From positions 16,676,001 through 16,740,000 of the forward strand of contig CM049308.1 in the NCBI GenBank assembly GCA_026874595.1: a DNA stretch of 64,000 nucleotides. The letters run 5' to 3'. Shown piece after piece: positions 1 through 14,800 of the stretch. A program made the translations under genes and the position numbers. This DNA is from Sipunculus nudus (taxonomy: Eukaryota; Annelida; Sipuncula; Golfingiida; Sipunculidae). The notes under the pieces are model-generated. The model was not told the DNA's origin, did not search any database, and was given only the letters and a program-made list of their open reading frames with translations. How positions within the stretch are numbered: the first letter of the stretch is position 1; every line of letters begins with the position of its first letter.

Positions 1-960
1 AAAAAGAGCCGGCCGGCTGGTAGTAACGACGGCAGACGGAGGAACCGGAGGCGAGGCCGGCAGCCCCGAATGGAGGCAGTAGGGACCGACGCACTTACCT
101 GCACACCAGGAGGGTCCGGGCGATCCAGCGGGACGGCTCCAGCCAGCCCCGGGGATAATGAAGGAAACCGGCGAGGAGCGGGCGACGAGAACGGCCGGGG
201 AGAAAGTACCGGGCAGCCGGCGAGGGCGCCGGGCGGACGGAATCGGGTCTAGACAAATCGTCGATATCCGACATAAGTGATTAACAAACCCGGGACAATA
301 AATGTAATATGGAATAGGCAGATGTGCTGGCAGAACGGGAGGCCGCGGGAACGGGGAAAGAATTCCGATTCCGGGAATGAGAATTCAACGATTTAACTGT
401 CTAAACCACTGGAGAGGTGACAGGACCGGCGGGAACGGACGGTGAACGCAGCATGGCCATGGTGCGGTCAACCAGGTTAGGCCCCCCCCCCCCACCCCCT
501 CGGAGACAACCACGGGGCCAGACAATGGAATACAGGAGGGGAACCCCCAAGTACCGGGGAATGAGCCCAATCCTGGAAAGGGCCCACTGGTCAGACGTCC
601 AAGTCTGGCAGTGAAAACAAGGATCAGCCGGAACACAGCAGGAGTCATTGTTAGAGCGGCAATGAAAACAAGGGGGGTGGGAGTCCCAACCGGGATTAGA
701 ACCACAAGAGCCACAATAAGTGGGGTTCTCCATGGCGGGCAAGGGAAAAGAAGACAACTTACAGTTCAGTTGGCAAACTCATTAGTACAAACCCAACAGT
801 GGACGAATCTCGCAGAGCGGGATCACACATCCATCATGGCGAACGCCAGAAGAAAAATGTGATTATGGGTAACAGAAGTGTGACCTAGATACACGGGAAC
901 GAGGCGGGATGGGCGATAATAGGCCCAATAAGGGAAAATTTTCGGTTGGCTTACTCTGGC
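1..960. other. GC-rich segment of unknown origin
   Basis: Much richer in G and C than the rest of the window, with CCGG-type words and a run of ten C near 481. The overlapping short frames are not convincing as genes. It could be the end of a transposon or the edge of a neighbouring locus. I could not identify it. Confidence 0.4.
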
Positions 961-2659
961 GTATAAACTTTAACAGAGAAAATTCTCATTAATACAGAAA
1001 CAGCTCACAATTATGTTTACGTAATAAAACTGTTTGTAATAGCCCAAACTTAAATGGTAAAATACAAGATATGCAACTTCGTATGAGACAAAAATACATT
1101 TGGAGCCAGTTTCTTGCTCATCACTTCTACTGCTGTAGTATCTACTACTGACACTGCTATAAATATTACTACTACAACAACTACTTACCACGGCACTTGA
1201 CAAGTCCTTTTCGTCTTTGCCTGGAAGGAGTTTTGAAGTGTTTGCTGGAAGTAAGCTCTACAAAAGTTTACAAAGGGAACGTAACATTAATAATTGTATT
1301 AAACAATCAGTTATTAATGATACATGACCATTAAATTAATAATAAGCCTTCTGAATTCCTTTTTTATGCATGAGCATAAGTTTATTCCAGAGGTCATATT
1401 CATAACCTGTCCTTTAGACATCAGAACTTATATGTGAGGTTTAACAGAGTCATAACACATTGAGGACCTGGTAGGATTCCAATTGGGAACAGTTTGTTCC
1501 ATATTACAACACCTTAACCACAAAGCTGCATCTGATTATAATGATAAACCTCTCTTGACAAATTTATAAAAAAATACTGTGAAGAATTGGTTACCCTGAT
1601 AACCTGCAATACAGCAAGATTGAATAATACATCTTTCATTTGTCTTGTGCACTTTGACTTATTAAATATGCACTGATTGTGCAAAGAATTGAGCCCAATT
1701 GAGTTCCTTTATTATTTAAACATTCATACTGAGTTTCATCAAAACCAATCAAATTCACAGAATACCATGCAGTAGTCTTGTGACTCCTGACCTCATTAAA
1801 TATTTGCTGATTTTGCAGAGAAATGAAATAAGGTGAGAAACTCTTTTAGTAGTGAGTTTCATGAAAATCAATCAAATTTCTGGTAAGTAATCAAGTTTAC
1901 ACTAAAGTCAGGTGTTGTGTTCTCATTACAAAGCATTTAGTTAAATTTGTTAATATTATAGTGAATTTCATAAAAATCCATCATATTCCTGCTAAGTTAT
2001 GGCAGCAACACCACAACTGACAAATAAACCTGGTGACTTTTGACCTCATTAAATATGCGTGGATATTGCAGAGAATCCATCTCAGGTGAGGTAAATAATT
2101 TTGGTGATTTTCATGCATCTTGCCAACAAATAACCAAGTTACTCACTCTGACCAATATAGAAATTGAGTTGGGTGATATAAAAGAAATTTACCGGTAATC
2201 ATGACATAAATTGAAGCTTAAATGATACTTGATATATAACAAAATTTGTTTGCAGAATCAAGTATTATTTATGTGAAAAAATAATGGTGATAATTCAATT
2301 TGTCACATTTTGGTGAGAGATGAGAACAATTTTTACATGCAGATAACAAGCCCGAAGATTAACTAAATAAAGTTTGATTTGAAAATCAGTTTGGGGCAGT
2401 AATTAGGTAAAACAGATATAAGCAGGTGTCTACATTTTTTGTGAAAACACCTTCATGTTCATTTTCCATTCACTTGCAGTCTTGCAGTCATATTGAAAAA
2501 GATCTATACAGAACATAATATGGGTATATATCATAGCAACAAAAATGGTAATATAACAAGACGTAGGAAAAATACTGATCACGATGTATCTATAATAGCA
2601 ATATACTGCAAAATTGCAAAAAATATGCACATAGTTTGGTGAAAATATATATATATAGC
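961..2659. other. 3' flank of the main gene
   Basis: AT-rich, no gene seen. About 1,640–2,140 holds a degenerate dispersed repeat ('GACCTCATTAAATATGC' then 'GAGTTTCATGAAAATC') that recurs at 31,380–31,740. Confidence 0.5.
1640..2140. repeat. Degenerate tandem repeat, family shared with 31 kb
   Basis: Three to four diverged units, each with 'GACCTCATTAAATATG', 'TTTGCAGAGAA' and 'AGTTTCATNAAAATC' blocks. The same blocks occur in the same order at 31,380–31,740. Confidence 0.6.
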
Positions 2660-2869
2660 TCAAATACTTGCATTGCGACTTAAAGGGGACCTCATCCCAC
2701 AACAGAATGAAAAAGGCACATTCAAGGGTAGAACCACAGGCCAGGTGTTTATTCTTTCAAATACAGAAAAATCTTTGTAATCATGATCAGGCTTCCTCAC
2801 TTTCAGCAGATTACTTCTTGACGACTTTTTTAAGATTTCCGCTTTTTTCACCACAAATTTGTGAAGAAA
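2660..2869 (-). CDS. Exon 36: last coding exon and stop
   Basis: Encodes the last 69 residues in phase 0 after acceptor GTAACAG. It begins with a Lys-rich helix (VVKKAEILKKSSRSNLLKV) and ends at TGA 2,660–2,662. No clear polyadenylation signal follows closely; candidate AATAAA sites lie near 1,707 and 1,381. Confidence 0.65.
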   Translation of the reverse strand, partial: FLHKFVVKKAEILKKSSRSNLLKVRKPDHDYKDFSVFERINTWPVVLPLNVPFSFCCGMRSPLSRNASI

Positions 2870-5800
2870 CTGTTACATATAAAACAGGAAATTAGGAACC
2901 TTTTGCATATGACAGGGTTCTCACACTTCTAGAAGATCAATTTTCATGACTTTTTGAAAATCCAAAAAAAAACTTTTAAATACTCATTTTTATGAATTAA
3001 AAATCATGACTTAAGGGCATAATAATCCTACTATTATAATCAAGAACTCAGGTCACAAGGATATTTGTGATTGAGTTTCACTGTACTTACTCTCTGCTGG
3101 GAGAGTTTCATGGTTGAGTGTGCAATGAACTTTTTCAGGCTTGGTTTTTCAACCAGTACTTGTTCATCCGGTGGTAAGCTGTAACCTGGGGCATCAAGAA
3201 AGTGCACCCCATCTGTAAAGAAATTGAAGGTGCAACATATATAACATTATTTATTAACTGACCACATAAGTTACAAATGGGATACATGTACTTATTATTT
3301 GATACTTCTATGTTGTTCACTGACTTGTTTCACATTTGCTCTGTATGGACCTAATGGTGGCATATCAGCCTGAGGCCCTTAGGGCTGCTAGATGATATGG
3401 CTACCTGAAAACCAATACAAAGGCAATACCTTACAAGCAGGTTAATAACATTGTATTAAATGGCTATACATGTTATCAACACATTCCACAGTATACAGTC
3501 ACTCTATTTTCATAAAGTAATCAAGAAAACATTTCAGACACACACACCGGAAACTTCATATATACTGGATCCAACTTTGTTTTCAGTTTCACCCCGAGGT
3601 TGGTGCAAACACGAACTACAGTAACATCACACGAATTGCAATGCTTGTTGATTTCAGCAATTAGTCTCTGTGAACAGTAACATAACACATCCTGTGATGC
3701 TTGCATGTCCATTTCATCCTGGGGAAATGAGTCAATGAGTACACCCAGCCTACTGTACTGAATCAGTACATAAACCATATTTACCTCCGAGTCAAATATA
3801 CCCAGGCCTGATATGAAAATGAAAAGCTACATCCAAACTTACATGTTACCAAGTAATACTGCAAGTGTATGCATCATCAATGTAATACAACAACACCAAA
3901 TGTGTAAATGGTTACAGTAAATGATGAGCAAAAAAATATAAAACTTTATGATTGATGTCTTTCAATACAATACATGTGGTCCTTTCCAGAACTTATCACA
4001 CAGGAAAGAAGTAGTCAGTGAATACATTTTATCCTCATATTTGGCATGTTCAAAGATATCAGAACTACCCACCACCCCTCATAACTGTTCGTGGACTGAC
4101 CCATTAATAAACTACCCAAAAAGTTAAGTAGGCTGTACTGTGGCAAGGTGTAAAGTCACTTATTCTCAAGTACCTGAATGATCCAGACATGGTCCCAGTA
4201 GAACATGTCCGGGATGACACTTCATTAAGTCACTCTGATGTGCTAGTGGGCTAAACGTTAATCAAAATAAGGGCAAATCTTCTGATAATACCATAGCTGT
4301 AGCTCTCTGACCAACATGTTTAACTTACAGACTGGCAGTAAATGTTTTAGCTTACTTATAACAACCTTTTTAAATTTGGACAGACCTTTCAATCATTTGG
4401 TGATTTAATTTAAAAATTAAACTGACTTCTTCCAACTGTAAAATCACGACTCAACTCGATATGGGTAAACAACGCATTGACTCATGGGATAGCAATGCAA
4501 TCTCGCGTAATCTCGTTGCTCCTGATGGGACAGTAGAAATTTAAATTTCTGAGTGGTTCTATTTTATCAGGGGAAAAGATCCTACCATGTAATGAATGTG
4601 TAAATGGAATCATCAATGCTGAACTACCTTAAACAAGTAACAAATCGTATTGCACATGAGTTTTGCTAGTATGCATGTAAACAGAAAATTCATCCTGAGA
4701 ATGACTAATGGTATACCAGAACTGCTTATGAAGAAAAAACTTGCTAAAACTGTCTAAATGGCCGAAACTGCAAGTATAAATTGGCTCTCGTCTCAAAGCT
4801 CTATCATTTCTCAGATCTAGTTCAGCTCTTGATTGGCATGACTGGGTCTTCGCTGCTGGGATCAGTGGAGGGAATGTATGCTGCTCTTGCCTTTGTGGTA
4901 ATGGGTGCTGTAGCTTTCCTGTAAAAGTCACCTGTGTGGGTTAAATGGTGGTTCTCGCGCCTTTCTGCTTGGCTTGATGGCATCACATCTACTGGCTCTC
5001 AGAACTAAGCTTAAGGAGTGCACAGGGCTGGGGTCTTGACCACAGCAACCTGTAGCTGCTCAACAAAGCGAAAAACATCTTCAGTCAGTATACCAATACT
5101 TTCCACAGGCATTTTATGACTTCCAGGTTTCAGTGTGTATACATAATGGCAGTCCCCATGAGAGGTTTTGAGAAACCAGAAAAAAATAAATCTGTCAGGG
5201 TTCCATAAGCATGTGGGGAAGCAACAGGAAAGTACTCCAAGGGCAGTGTCCGGATCAGAATCTATCTTCAGAGAGATTTAGTGGTCAGGTGACATGTATT
5301 GGCAAAGTGTATAGCAGAATAACATGGAGGGAGGTGGTGTAATGGATAGGGTGCTGGACTTGTGACTGCAAGGTTGTGGTTTCGCATAATGCTGTGACTG
5401 CCATCTGCACTGAGACACCTAGCCAAAGTCTTTACCACAAGGGTGTGCTCTCTCGACCCAGAAGTGAATGGGTACTCATCATGGGTAGCAGGAAAATGTT
5501 GAACGAATAACCTTTTAGCACCTGATATGGCTGCTTGGGTTGTATGCTCCCAGGGAGCCGAGAAAAGCTACAGAATGAACAGGCCCGAAAGACCAGGAAG
5601 GCAAAGTGTGAAGTCCTATGAGACCGCCATTGTCAGTGATATCAGTCTATAAACACCCACCTTTTTACCTTTTATGGACCCCGCTCAAATTCTCAAATAA
5701 TGTACAGTAGGATATCATGGAGACTATTTAACACTGACATATATATTTTTAACATAATCTTGACATTCATCTTCCTTTGATGTAGTCACAGAGATGACCT

Positions 5801-8800
5801 GAGCTTCTTACTGACCTTTAGAATACTGGCACAGGAAATGCATAGCTTTGCTGTCTGTCTGCAGAGATGATGTTGTGGGATACAGAAGGAGCTGTTTTGT
5901 CAATGGATCAGGCAGCAGGACTCCAGGAGTAGTACTTGGTAAAAAGGCATCTCCAGAACCAGTCAATGAGGGCATTTTTTCTACAAAATATTAGAACATA
6001 GTCTACTATGCGACAAGTGGATCATTTTTAAGTCTCACTTGAATCTGGGCTGATGCAGTTTAAAAAAAAAGATTACAATCTCAGTATGTTCATATATGAG
6101 TGTGTCATTCTAACTCTGTTGGCTAACATTCTTTAGGAAAGCACTTGATTTGCATAAATCCAATGATTATTATAACTAGCTTATGACATGTATAGCCAAG
6201 CAGTTATTCTGTGTGTGTGTTGGTGGGGGAGAATTAGTCTTGACATTATCAAGATGCAATTTCTAAAGTTTCCAGGACATACATTTTAATACAATGTGCA
6301 TATTTAACTGTAACATACGATAAATTTAAATATTTAGGTACAATACAGGCATGCAACTTTGTTACTCTGATGTGATTTAATGTTTTCTCCTTTATGACCA
6401 TAGCCTTACTTTTTTTTATCTTCCCAAGACCTTTGTGAGCTTGTAGAGGGAATCCCTTGGACAGCAAGTATGAGTTTGTGTCTGGCTCAAACTCATAAGG
6501 AGGGGTGTTCTCTTTCTGTTCCTGTTTGGAAATAAAAAATGTAAAAGTCTCATAATTCTTTTATGTGTGTGTATATATATATGGTATAAGAATTCTAAAT
6601 CTCATCAAATCAAAAAATTTAAAAAATATTAAAGTTACTGATATAGGAAAATATATGCTTTAAATTGTAAACAATTTCATGAGGAAGAAATTTGTATTAA
6701 TAAAATTACATACAAAACATAATGAGCTAAGTACATGGAATTAAATTTAACTGACTGAGCACTGTGGAAGTGTAAAACCCATCAAATATAACTGTTAATT
6801 GTGACATTATATTTTCAAATCCCCAAATTGTGACATTATATTTTCACATCATGGGATTATGGTATCAGTTACCAAAAATATTAATTACCTTATTATGCAT
6901 ACAACCATGCAATTTAAACTTTCCTGAAAAGAAGAGAACAAGTCTATCATACCTCTGTGAAGAGATAATGTGGAACTGGAAGTGCCTCCATTTCTGGCAG
7001 ATAAGTATCCCAACTGAACTGCTTGTTATAACCTGTTAGAATAGCATACAAACAAAGGTTAACTACATAAATATAATATAAATTAATGGTTGATTTATGA
7101 GCCATCTTGGACAGAGTATACAAAAACAGATGATCCAGCAGACTCAGCTTGATGTAAAATTTGACATCTGCCATCAGAGGTTTTGTGATCAATGCTGCAT
7201 GACTGTCTGTTTGTTACTTTTTCAACTTTGAACATTTTATCAATGAAATTTAAAATTTCTGCATTTATTGATGACTGATCATTTAGCAGCCTTTTGAGGT
7301 AGCAAATAGGCATTAAGGTCTATTGACTGTCAGGGTGACATGCTTTATTATAACGAAAAACTTATTATAAATCTTGATGAAGATGTAAATATAATACACG
7401 GCACAGGGAATGTCTTGTTACCAAAGAGATGGGATTTACACTTTGTACTTTTACTTGTATTCTTTTGTGTTCACACATTTGTCCTAGCCTGATGGTAAGA
7501 TTACTAGCTGTTACAATGATACTAATGCAACAGGATGGACAGCCATTGCACTGCAGTTTTCTAGTGACTTGTGTCATGACACATGTATAGGTCTTCCAGT
7601 CCAGATAAATGCCTACTGAGTCATGCATTCACAGCTATGCTGAGGGCAGACATTAAAAAAAACACAACTGCTGGTTCTCCTATAAGAACAAGTAATTTTC
7701 TGGCTTTGCTAGTCCACTGCATGAGTACAACTCTTTTGATGTTTCATCCTTGTTTATAATACTTGCCATTTGGTTGCTGTAGGCGTTGGTTGAGTTCTGG
7801 GTGGTTATGAGCATTATGCAACATGAAACCAAGCGGATGAATTGCTGGGTCATCAATGGTTGTTACATAATCATAGGTTTTGCTCCATCCATCAAAATGG
7901 ATCAATATCTGTCCATCTTCATATATTGTCTCTGCAAAACATATATGAATTTTTTTATTCAGTTTATATTCTTAAAATAACAGCAATTATGCAGGGGTCA
8001 ACAAATACTGTGGAACCTTCCTTATATGGCCTTTGGCAGAATATGGCTGGCCTGTAACATAATGGTGCCTGTATTAGAGGTTATGAAACCACTCAGATTC
8101 TACGATTCATAAGACCTGTCATTTGTCTGTAACATCTGGTATCTGTGATATGGAAGTGGATGTTAGATAAGGTTTCCCAACATTTATAATTATGAATTAT
8201 AAAAAGGCATTTTATATATTCAATCTCTGTCAAATGCTTAGTTTCATGAAACTGTGCCATAAAAGCTCTCAAGACCTGTCACATTAAAAAAAATAAAAGA
8301 TTTATGCCTGAAAATACATTTCTGTACATTACTTTGTTCTGTCATGCATAACTTTTGTTAACAGTGAGCATCTTGGCCTGTTTTGTTGTTCTCATGCCAT
8401 ATTTATCCTTGCCCTTATTTTTAGGAGATCATGGGGCAGGGTCTAAATTAAATTCCCTGATGTTTCCCCATGATGAATTTAAAATATTTATTACATCCCA
8501 AGACCTGCAACACATTATTGTAATGACCAATCATACAGTGACTGTTTAGACAATCACAAAACAATTATCACAGACTGGCTATTCTCTTTGAAGTCAATCG
8601 AAATCCCTGACTCCTCCCCACCCCCCCTGCTCTCCAACTGGAAAAAAGGAAACCATTTTTTTCTAGGGTTTTTCCATTTTCAAAGATGGCTAGGAACCTT
8701 GAAGGGTGCAACAGGTAGCTACCTCTGGTGGGAGTATGTGCCGCAGAACACCATAAAACCAGTACAACATCTAAGATTAATGTCCTTTGTAACGGGATTT

Positions 8801-11800
8801 GTTTTTCCAAATTTTAATTTTGCATAAGCTTGTATACTGAGCCTTGGTGAAAGTTCTTGCTCTCCACTGAGTGCTGTCCTATAACACCAGTATACTCACC
8901 CACTGTGGCCACACACACCAATGAAGGTGTCTTTTTGTCCCATGCCTCCAGTCTCATCCCTGGAATCCAGGCCTCAATACCTCTCTCCTGATGAATAATA
9001 ATAATAATAATAATAATACTTATCATTATCACAATTATTATAACATTAGATTTCAATGCACACTTTTAATACATTGTTTATTAAAACAGATGACACATTT
9101 AAGACACAGTTATGACAATATACTAGAAATTTTAGAAATAAAAGGAAAAAGGTGTGACCACTAGACAGAAATTTAAAATGCAATTTAAACAATATTAAGA
9201 TCTATTAACATTAAGATGACCCTGTTGGTGTTTCTTGAGTAAGAATTAAAATCAAACAGGTCATTAAGATGAAAGTAATCCTTTGAGAAGCTGTAATGTT
9301 ATAAGATCTTAGTACCATCTCAAAATCATAAAAATGTTTATTTTTAGAAAATTTGTGAATTATTAAGTAATTGTGACATCCACCTTGTCACTGGAATGTT
9401 TTTTTTGACAATATACAGTAGAGCGCTGTTTTTCCAAAAGCATTAGGGAGCAAGCTTTTTGTTTGGAAAAGCAAACTTTCAGAAAAACATTCAGTGGTCT
9501 AGCGGCAAGTTCTTATGAAAGTTAATGATCAACTTAATGCAATTTTTTAACAGTGTTTCTTTATGACCTACATAATTGACGACCGGGACATATAAAAATA
9601 TTGGATTTATTGCAGAGCTTGTTTGGCAAAGATCAGTCTGAATCGTTTTTTTATACATGAGTGTTCTTTTTTCAACAAATTCACCAGAGGAAAAGGCCAA
9701 ATAACATTGCCATTAGTGAACCTCAGTTAGATTCTTTTACAGCCCAAGGGCTGCACAGAAAAACCTGCTCTAGCATAAGCATTGTATAAATGATACCTCG
9801 CTTAGGAATGCGAGTAAACTGCTCAGTTGTTTGGCCTGACATCCTAGCCCAAGCTGACGAACTATGGCTTGTTAGAGTACGAAAGAAGATATGGTTGATA
9901 ACTCACACGTGCACTTTGATAAACTGTTCAGCCCCTTTCTAGGGGTATAGGTAACCAAGCATATTTTTAGCTGTAGTTTTTCACAACTTTTCCCCACCGA
10001 CAATATTGGCCAAGAATTAATTAATTAGGATCACCACTGGGCTTAAACACTTGCTTGCAGGCCCTTGTAACTCGTAAGTAAAAAAATTCCTGTATTTCGT
10101 AAGTATTTTCGATATATGAATAAACTTTTGTTTCCCCATTTAAAATTTTGGAAAAACAAATTTTCAGAAAAAGGGCATTTGGGAAAACAGCGCTCTACTG
10201 TAGTTCAGTATTAAAATGAAAAGTAGCATTTAAATGGCATTCAATAATGAAAAATATAAAAGCTTCAACTGATCGTAAGACATGTTTTCAGATGTCTGGA
10301 AAAAAGAAGTCATTAATAAATCACAAGACCAGCATAATTCAAATTATTATTATTGTTTTTAACAAAAAATTTAACAAAAATATAAAAGTTATAACACTCA
10401 AACACTCAAAAGCTTTACCTTTTATATATCTCATCAATAATTTTTATACAAAATGAAAATATATTAAACATAAAACTGTTTAAACATTAAGATTCATATA
10501 AATGTTATAAAACACTCACAAACTATAGAGATATTATCCTTCATATATCCCAAATTATTTTATGTATACACAAAATAAATTCTAAACAAAATTAAACTAG
10601 AATGCAAACACAGATGTTTGTCCCCCCTCCCTGTGGGCTTCCCTTCCCCAAATTTGAGGGAAAAAATACAGACTTCTTCTACAGTCACAGTATTCACAAA
10701 TAATTTCTATTTTGGCCTATTTGACCATGATGATGAAGGTCAAGGTCACCAGGTTTCCATTTCCTCCAAGATATTGGTAGAAACATTTCAAAAGTCAAAT
10801 TTCATGAAAACATTTTGAGTGGTTCAAAAGTTATAGTGTTCACCAATAATTTTATTTTGGTTGATTTGACCTTGAAGATTAAGGTCAAGGTCACTAGTTT
10901 CTGAACTTTTCAAAGAACCTGGACTACAATCAATGACAGACCAACATTATATATCTCTACTAACGGGAGGGGAGACATGAAAAGTTATATAGAATAAGAA
11001 TTTACAAAATTAGCCTAACAGCTGAAAAATATCACCATATAAACATATAGGCCTCACCGGTGCTTGGGACACCATGCATGGTGGAAGATCAGGGATGGCC
11101 GGTATGTCAAGTTCTCTCAGCAGTTCTTGGTATATAGCTACAATAAAATATTGAGAGATCAATGAACCCAGGTCTGGTCTGATTTTTTTATTTACTGGTT
11201 CATAAAGTGTCCTACTTAAAATTTCCTTGAATCAATATAAAATGGGTTGAGTGCATTCCATAAACAAGTGGCTGCTACTAGGAAAGATCTTTCACCAGCT
11301 CTCCTGGAAATTTTGGTATGTGAAGCAGCCCCCTTGCCACTGGCCAGAAGACACTGTTGTGGTGTATAGGTTTACAGCAGCTTTGTAAAGTAGTCAGGAG
11401 CATTAAGGTTGTCCGTATATCTGTCAAAAAACTGAATATTACAGAAGGTCAGTTTTAGTATCTGGTAATGTGACAACAATCCCAAAACAGTTTGATATCC
11501 AGAGATGATTGAGCTGTCTGAATCTGACATGCCAACCCTGACTAATGCACAATAGTTAATTCATAAATTGTTTCCTGGTTTACATTTTAGGGTTATATTC
11601 ACGGATATAAAGTAAAAAGGAAATGGGTAAAAGATCTAGGGCCATTATTTATTCTCATGGGTCATTTCTCAGCTGTCTAGTTTTCTGTCACACACAGGGC
11701 TATCATTTGCATTGAAGACTCACCCTCAGATGTATACTGTGCGGTCTCCAGTCCACAGTGCAGTATATTACCCTTGCTTTTTATCAATGCTTTGGCCTCA

Positions 11801-14800
11801 GTGGAAAATTCATAAGGTGGGCAGCCTTTGGTCTGTTCCTGTTAAAGATAAAACATATAGGAAGCACTATAGAGAACAAATCCACCTGTACTTGGCTGAA
11901 TATATACCAAAAAATATATGCAAAAGAAACTGAAATAAACTTTCTAAAAGTCTGCCTAAACTGGGATTCCAAACTTTTTTGTTATCTTAAAGGGTACTTG
12001 TAATGCAAACTGGACTAAACACATTACTGAAATGAATTGCATTATCTCTTGAGATGTTGCTCCTCTGTGGTTGTGACACAATGATAAGGCAGAATAAGAG
12101 ACATTCTGCAGGGAGAAAATTATCTCCTAACTCTATCTAGGGAGAGATAAATAACAAACCTATCATTATATTTAAGTGATACCAGAAAAAAACTAAGAAG
12201 TAAATATATTATTACTGTGAAAAAAGAGCTTAAATCTGCTGTGAAATGTATCAAGAGTAAAATGTCACCACTATCACGAGGTGCCGCTGTCTATATGGAA
12301 TGAGGATGAAGGTCATCTTACAATAAGAACATAATATTAAAAAATAATCTTGAACTTGTTGATTCTGGATTAAAGTTTTTATCTGCTTGAAAATGGAGGT
12401 CATCTAGAGTAACAGTCTGTAGTCTAAACATCAGGGCAAAATTTCTGAGGTTTTGTTGAGATGACACTATTTTGCCTAAGAGGCTCTGGTGGTGATCAAA
12501 CCAATTACTTATAGCTTCTGAGTTCATTGCCTTAACTCTAGGTTATATTACTCCTATCTCTGGATTTCAGATTTATTTCGTAAAAAATCTTCCCTTGACC
12601 CATGTTGCCCACCTGCAGCTGACTGTTCATTATTGCAGCTTTGCTCAACTCCCTGTGGAATATTCAGCCTCAGCAGCCAATATTTAGACCAGACTTTATA
12701 TATTATTTTACCATTATATACCAGTACCATTTCACTGCTAGGCGAAGATGGTCCACTCTTGTAGTAAAACTTGACATGGGGTCTATCATAATAATTTGAA
12801 CTATGTCATATACTAGGTTCAAGCCATAAGCATGAATAAGTCACAATTTTAGCCATTATAATGTCACAAATGTAACCTTCCTTGGTATTTGAACCTTTTC
12901 ACAAACATGTAAAACAATGATATTGCTGTGAATCTCAGCATAAGAGATATAATATCTGTTCATTTGATAAAACTTTGCAATTTACATGACTTATATAATC
13001 ATTTTTCTTACCTGAGTGAAAAGGAAATGTGGAGCAGGAGTTGCTTTGGTCTGTATGATATATTTGTCCCAGCTGAATGTCCCTCCGTAACCTGCAAAAT
13101 ATCAGTTAAAGGGTAGCTTAACAACATCTTGATGGACAAAAAAAAACATAGTGCATGTTCAAAAGAATTTTTTCCAAATATTGTAATTTTAAATTTTTTA
13201 AAATTTTAAATTGTAAATAAAAATATAAACCTGATACACAGTAAAACATTTTTACATTACAGTATCTCTTTAACGATAACCTGTGTATAACTTGTATAAT
13301 ACAGATTCACCAATATTTTCACCAAAAAAAAAGCATTATGTGGAGTATAAATGATTCACGTGTGGTAATATATATTATATATGACTATGATAATACAGCT
13401 ATAACAGTAGTAGAGGATAACAATATCCTGGACCATTACTCAGCATCTCAATGATTCAATGAAGGTGCAAAATATGCTGTTGTTTGTGATTTAGGGTACA
13501 TTTTACTGTGACAGTATTTTTTTTAGTATCCTTTAGACCAAAAGGACAAAGAATATATATTATTCTGCTGGTCAATGAAAATTATCACATATATTTCTTT
13601 CTTGGAAACACAGCATATGTTCACTTACATGCATAATATTTACTAATATTTCACATTTATTCAAACTTGGGCTATCTGTTTATATAAACCTCTATATTAC
13701 ATAATTAATTTTACTATGATGCATATATGTTTATTGATACATTATACAGTACAGATCAAATCTCTTAAATCTTGGAGTTAAAACAAGTTTCATCAGGACA
13801 ACTGCTCTACTATTTGTTTTATCCAGTCTCCATTTTTCTGTAAAATTTGCAGATGCATAATTCAGCCAAATTCCTGCCAATGCTTACTTTGACATACCCA
13901 ATTTTAAACTGATGAGTGCATACTGTTTGGCATGATAATTAACTATGGAATATAAAATATTATGTTGTTCCAATTTTCAACTGTATCAGGGAAACACGAA
14001 CGGTGAAGATTATAGCTCAGTCAGTAGTGATCTACCTTAGCCTTGTAGTGAAACAAAGTTTAGAGTTACTTTTTTTAAGTGAGCTTTCATTATTAACTTG
14101 GTCATCAATGTCTTTATTTGTTTTGAATAGCAGGTTGTCCATGCCAAAGCATTTATTCAAATATTAACAAGTCAGTTAAGCCCAAAGACTGTCTGTAATT
14201 CTGGGGGTGTCTGCCCCTGATGGGTGTCCAGAGTGACGGGTTTACTGTATTTATTCCTACCTCTGGGGGCCTGGAGCCTTTCAGAACTTGTTTTGTTCAT
14301 AAATCCAACTGGATGTAGATCAGGGGAAGTGGGATCAGCCAGATAATCAAACGTACTTGTCCAACCATCAAAATGGATCAGCAGTCGCCCATCTGGTTTT
14401 ATTGAATCTGAATAGATAAATACATTCAGAGTTATATGGTGCTACTTCATACAAGAGTCACATACAGGATCTAGTTATAAATATAGTAATAATAATACAG
14501 GTTCCGGTATAAGTGTTACACAAGGCCTCATTTACAGTAAAAAATCCAGTCCTATGTCACATCTGGTCTGTGGTTATACAATATCTAGTTTTGAGTCACA
14601 TAAGGTATCATTTACAGTCACAAAATCCAGTTCAAAGTCACATAATATCTGGTCTGTTGTAATACAATATTTAGTTTTGAGTCACATAAGGTATCATTTA
14701 CAGTCACAAAATCCAGTTCAAAGTCACATAATATCTGGTCTGTTGTAATACAATATCTGGTTTTGAGTCACATAAGGTATCATTTACAGTCACAAAATCC

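Noticed and set aside
4629-4931. 100-codon frame after exon 32 as the true last exon
   Set aside because: The phase does not fit exon 32, while exon 33 at 4,174–4,250 fits in phase and leads to three more intact exons. It remains possible as an alternative end.
13995-14035. tRNA D-arm-like TAGCTCAGTCAGTAG
   Set aside because: No B-box or acceptor stem follows.
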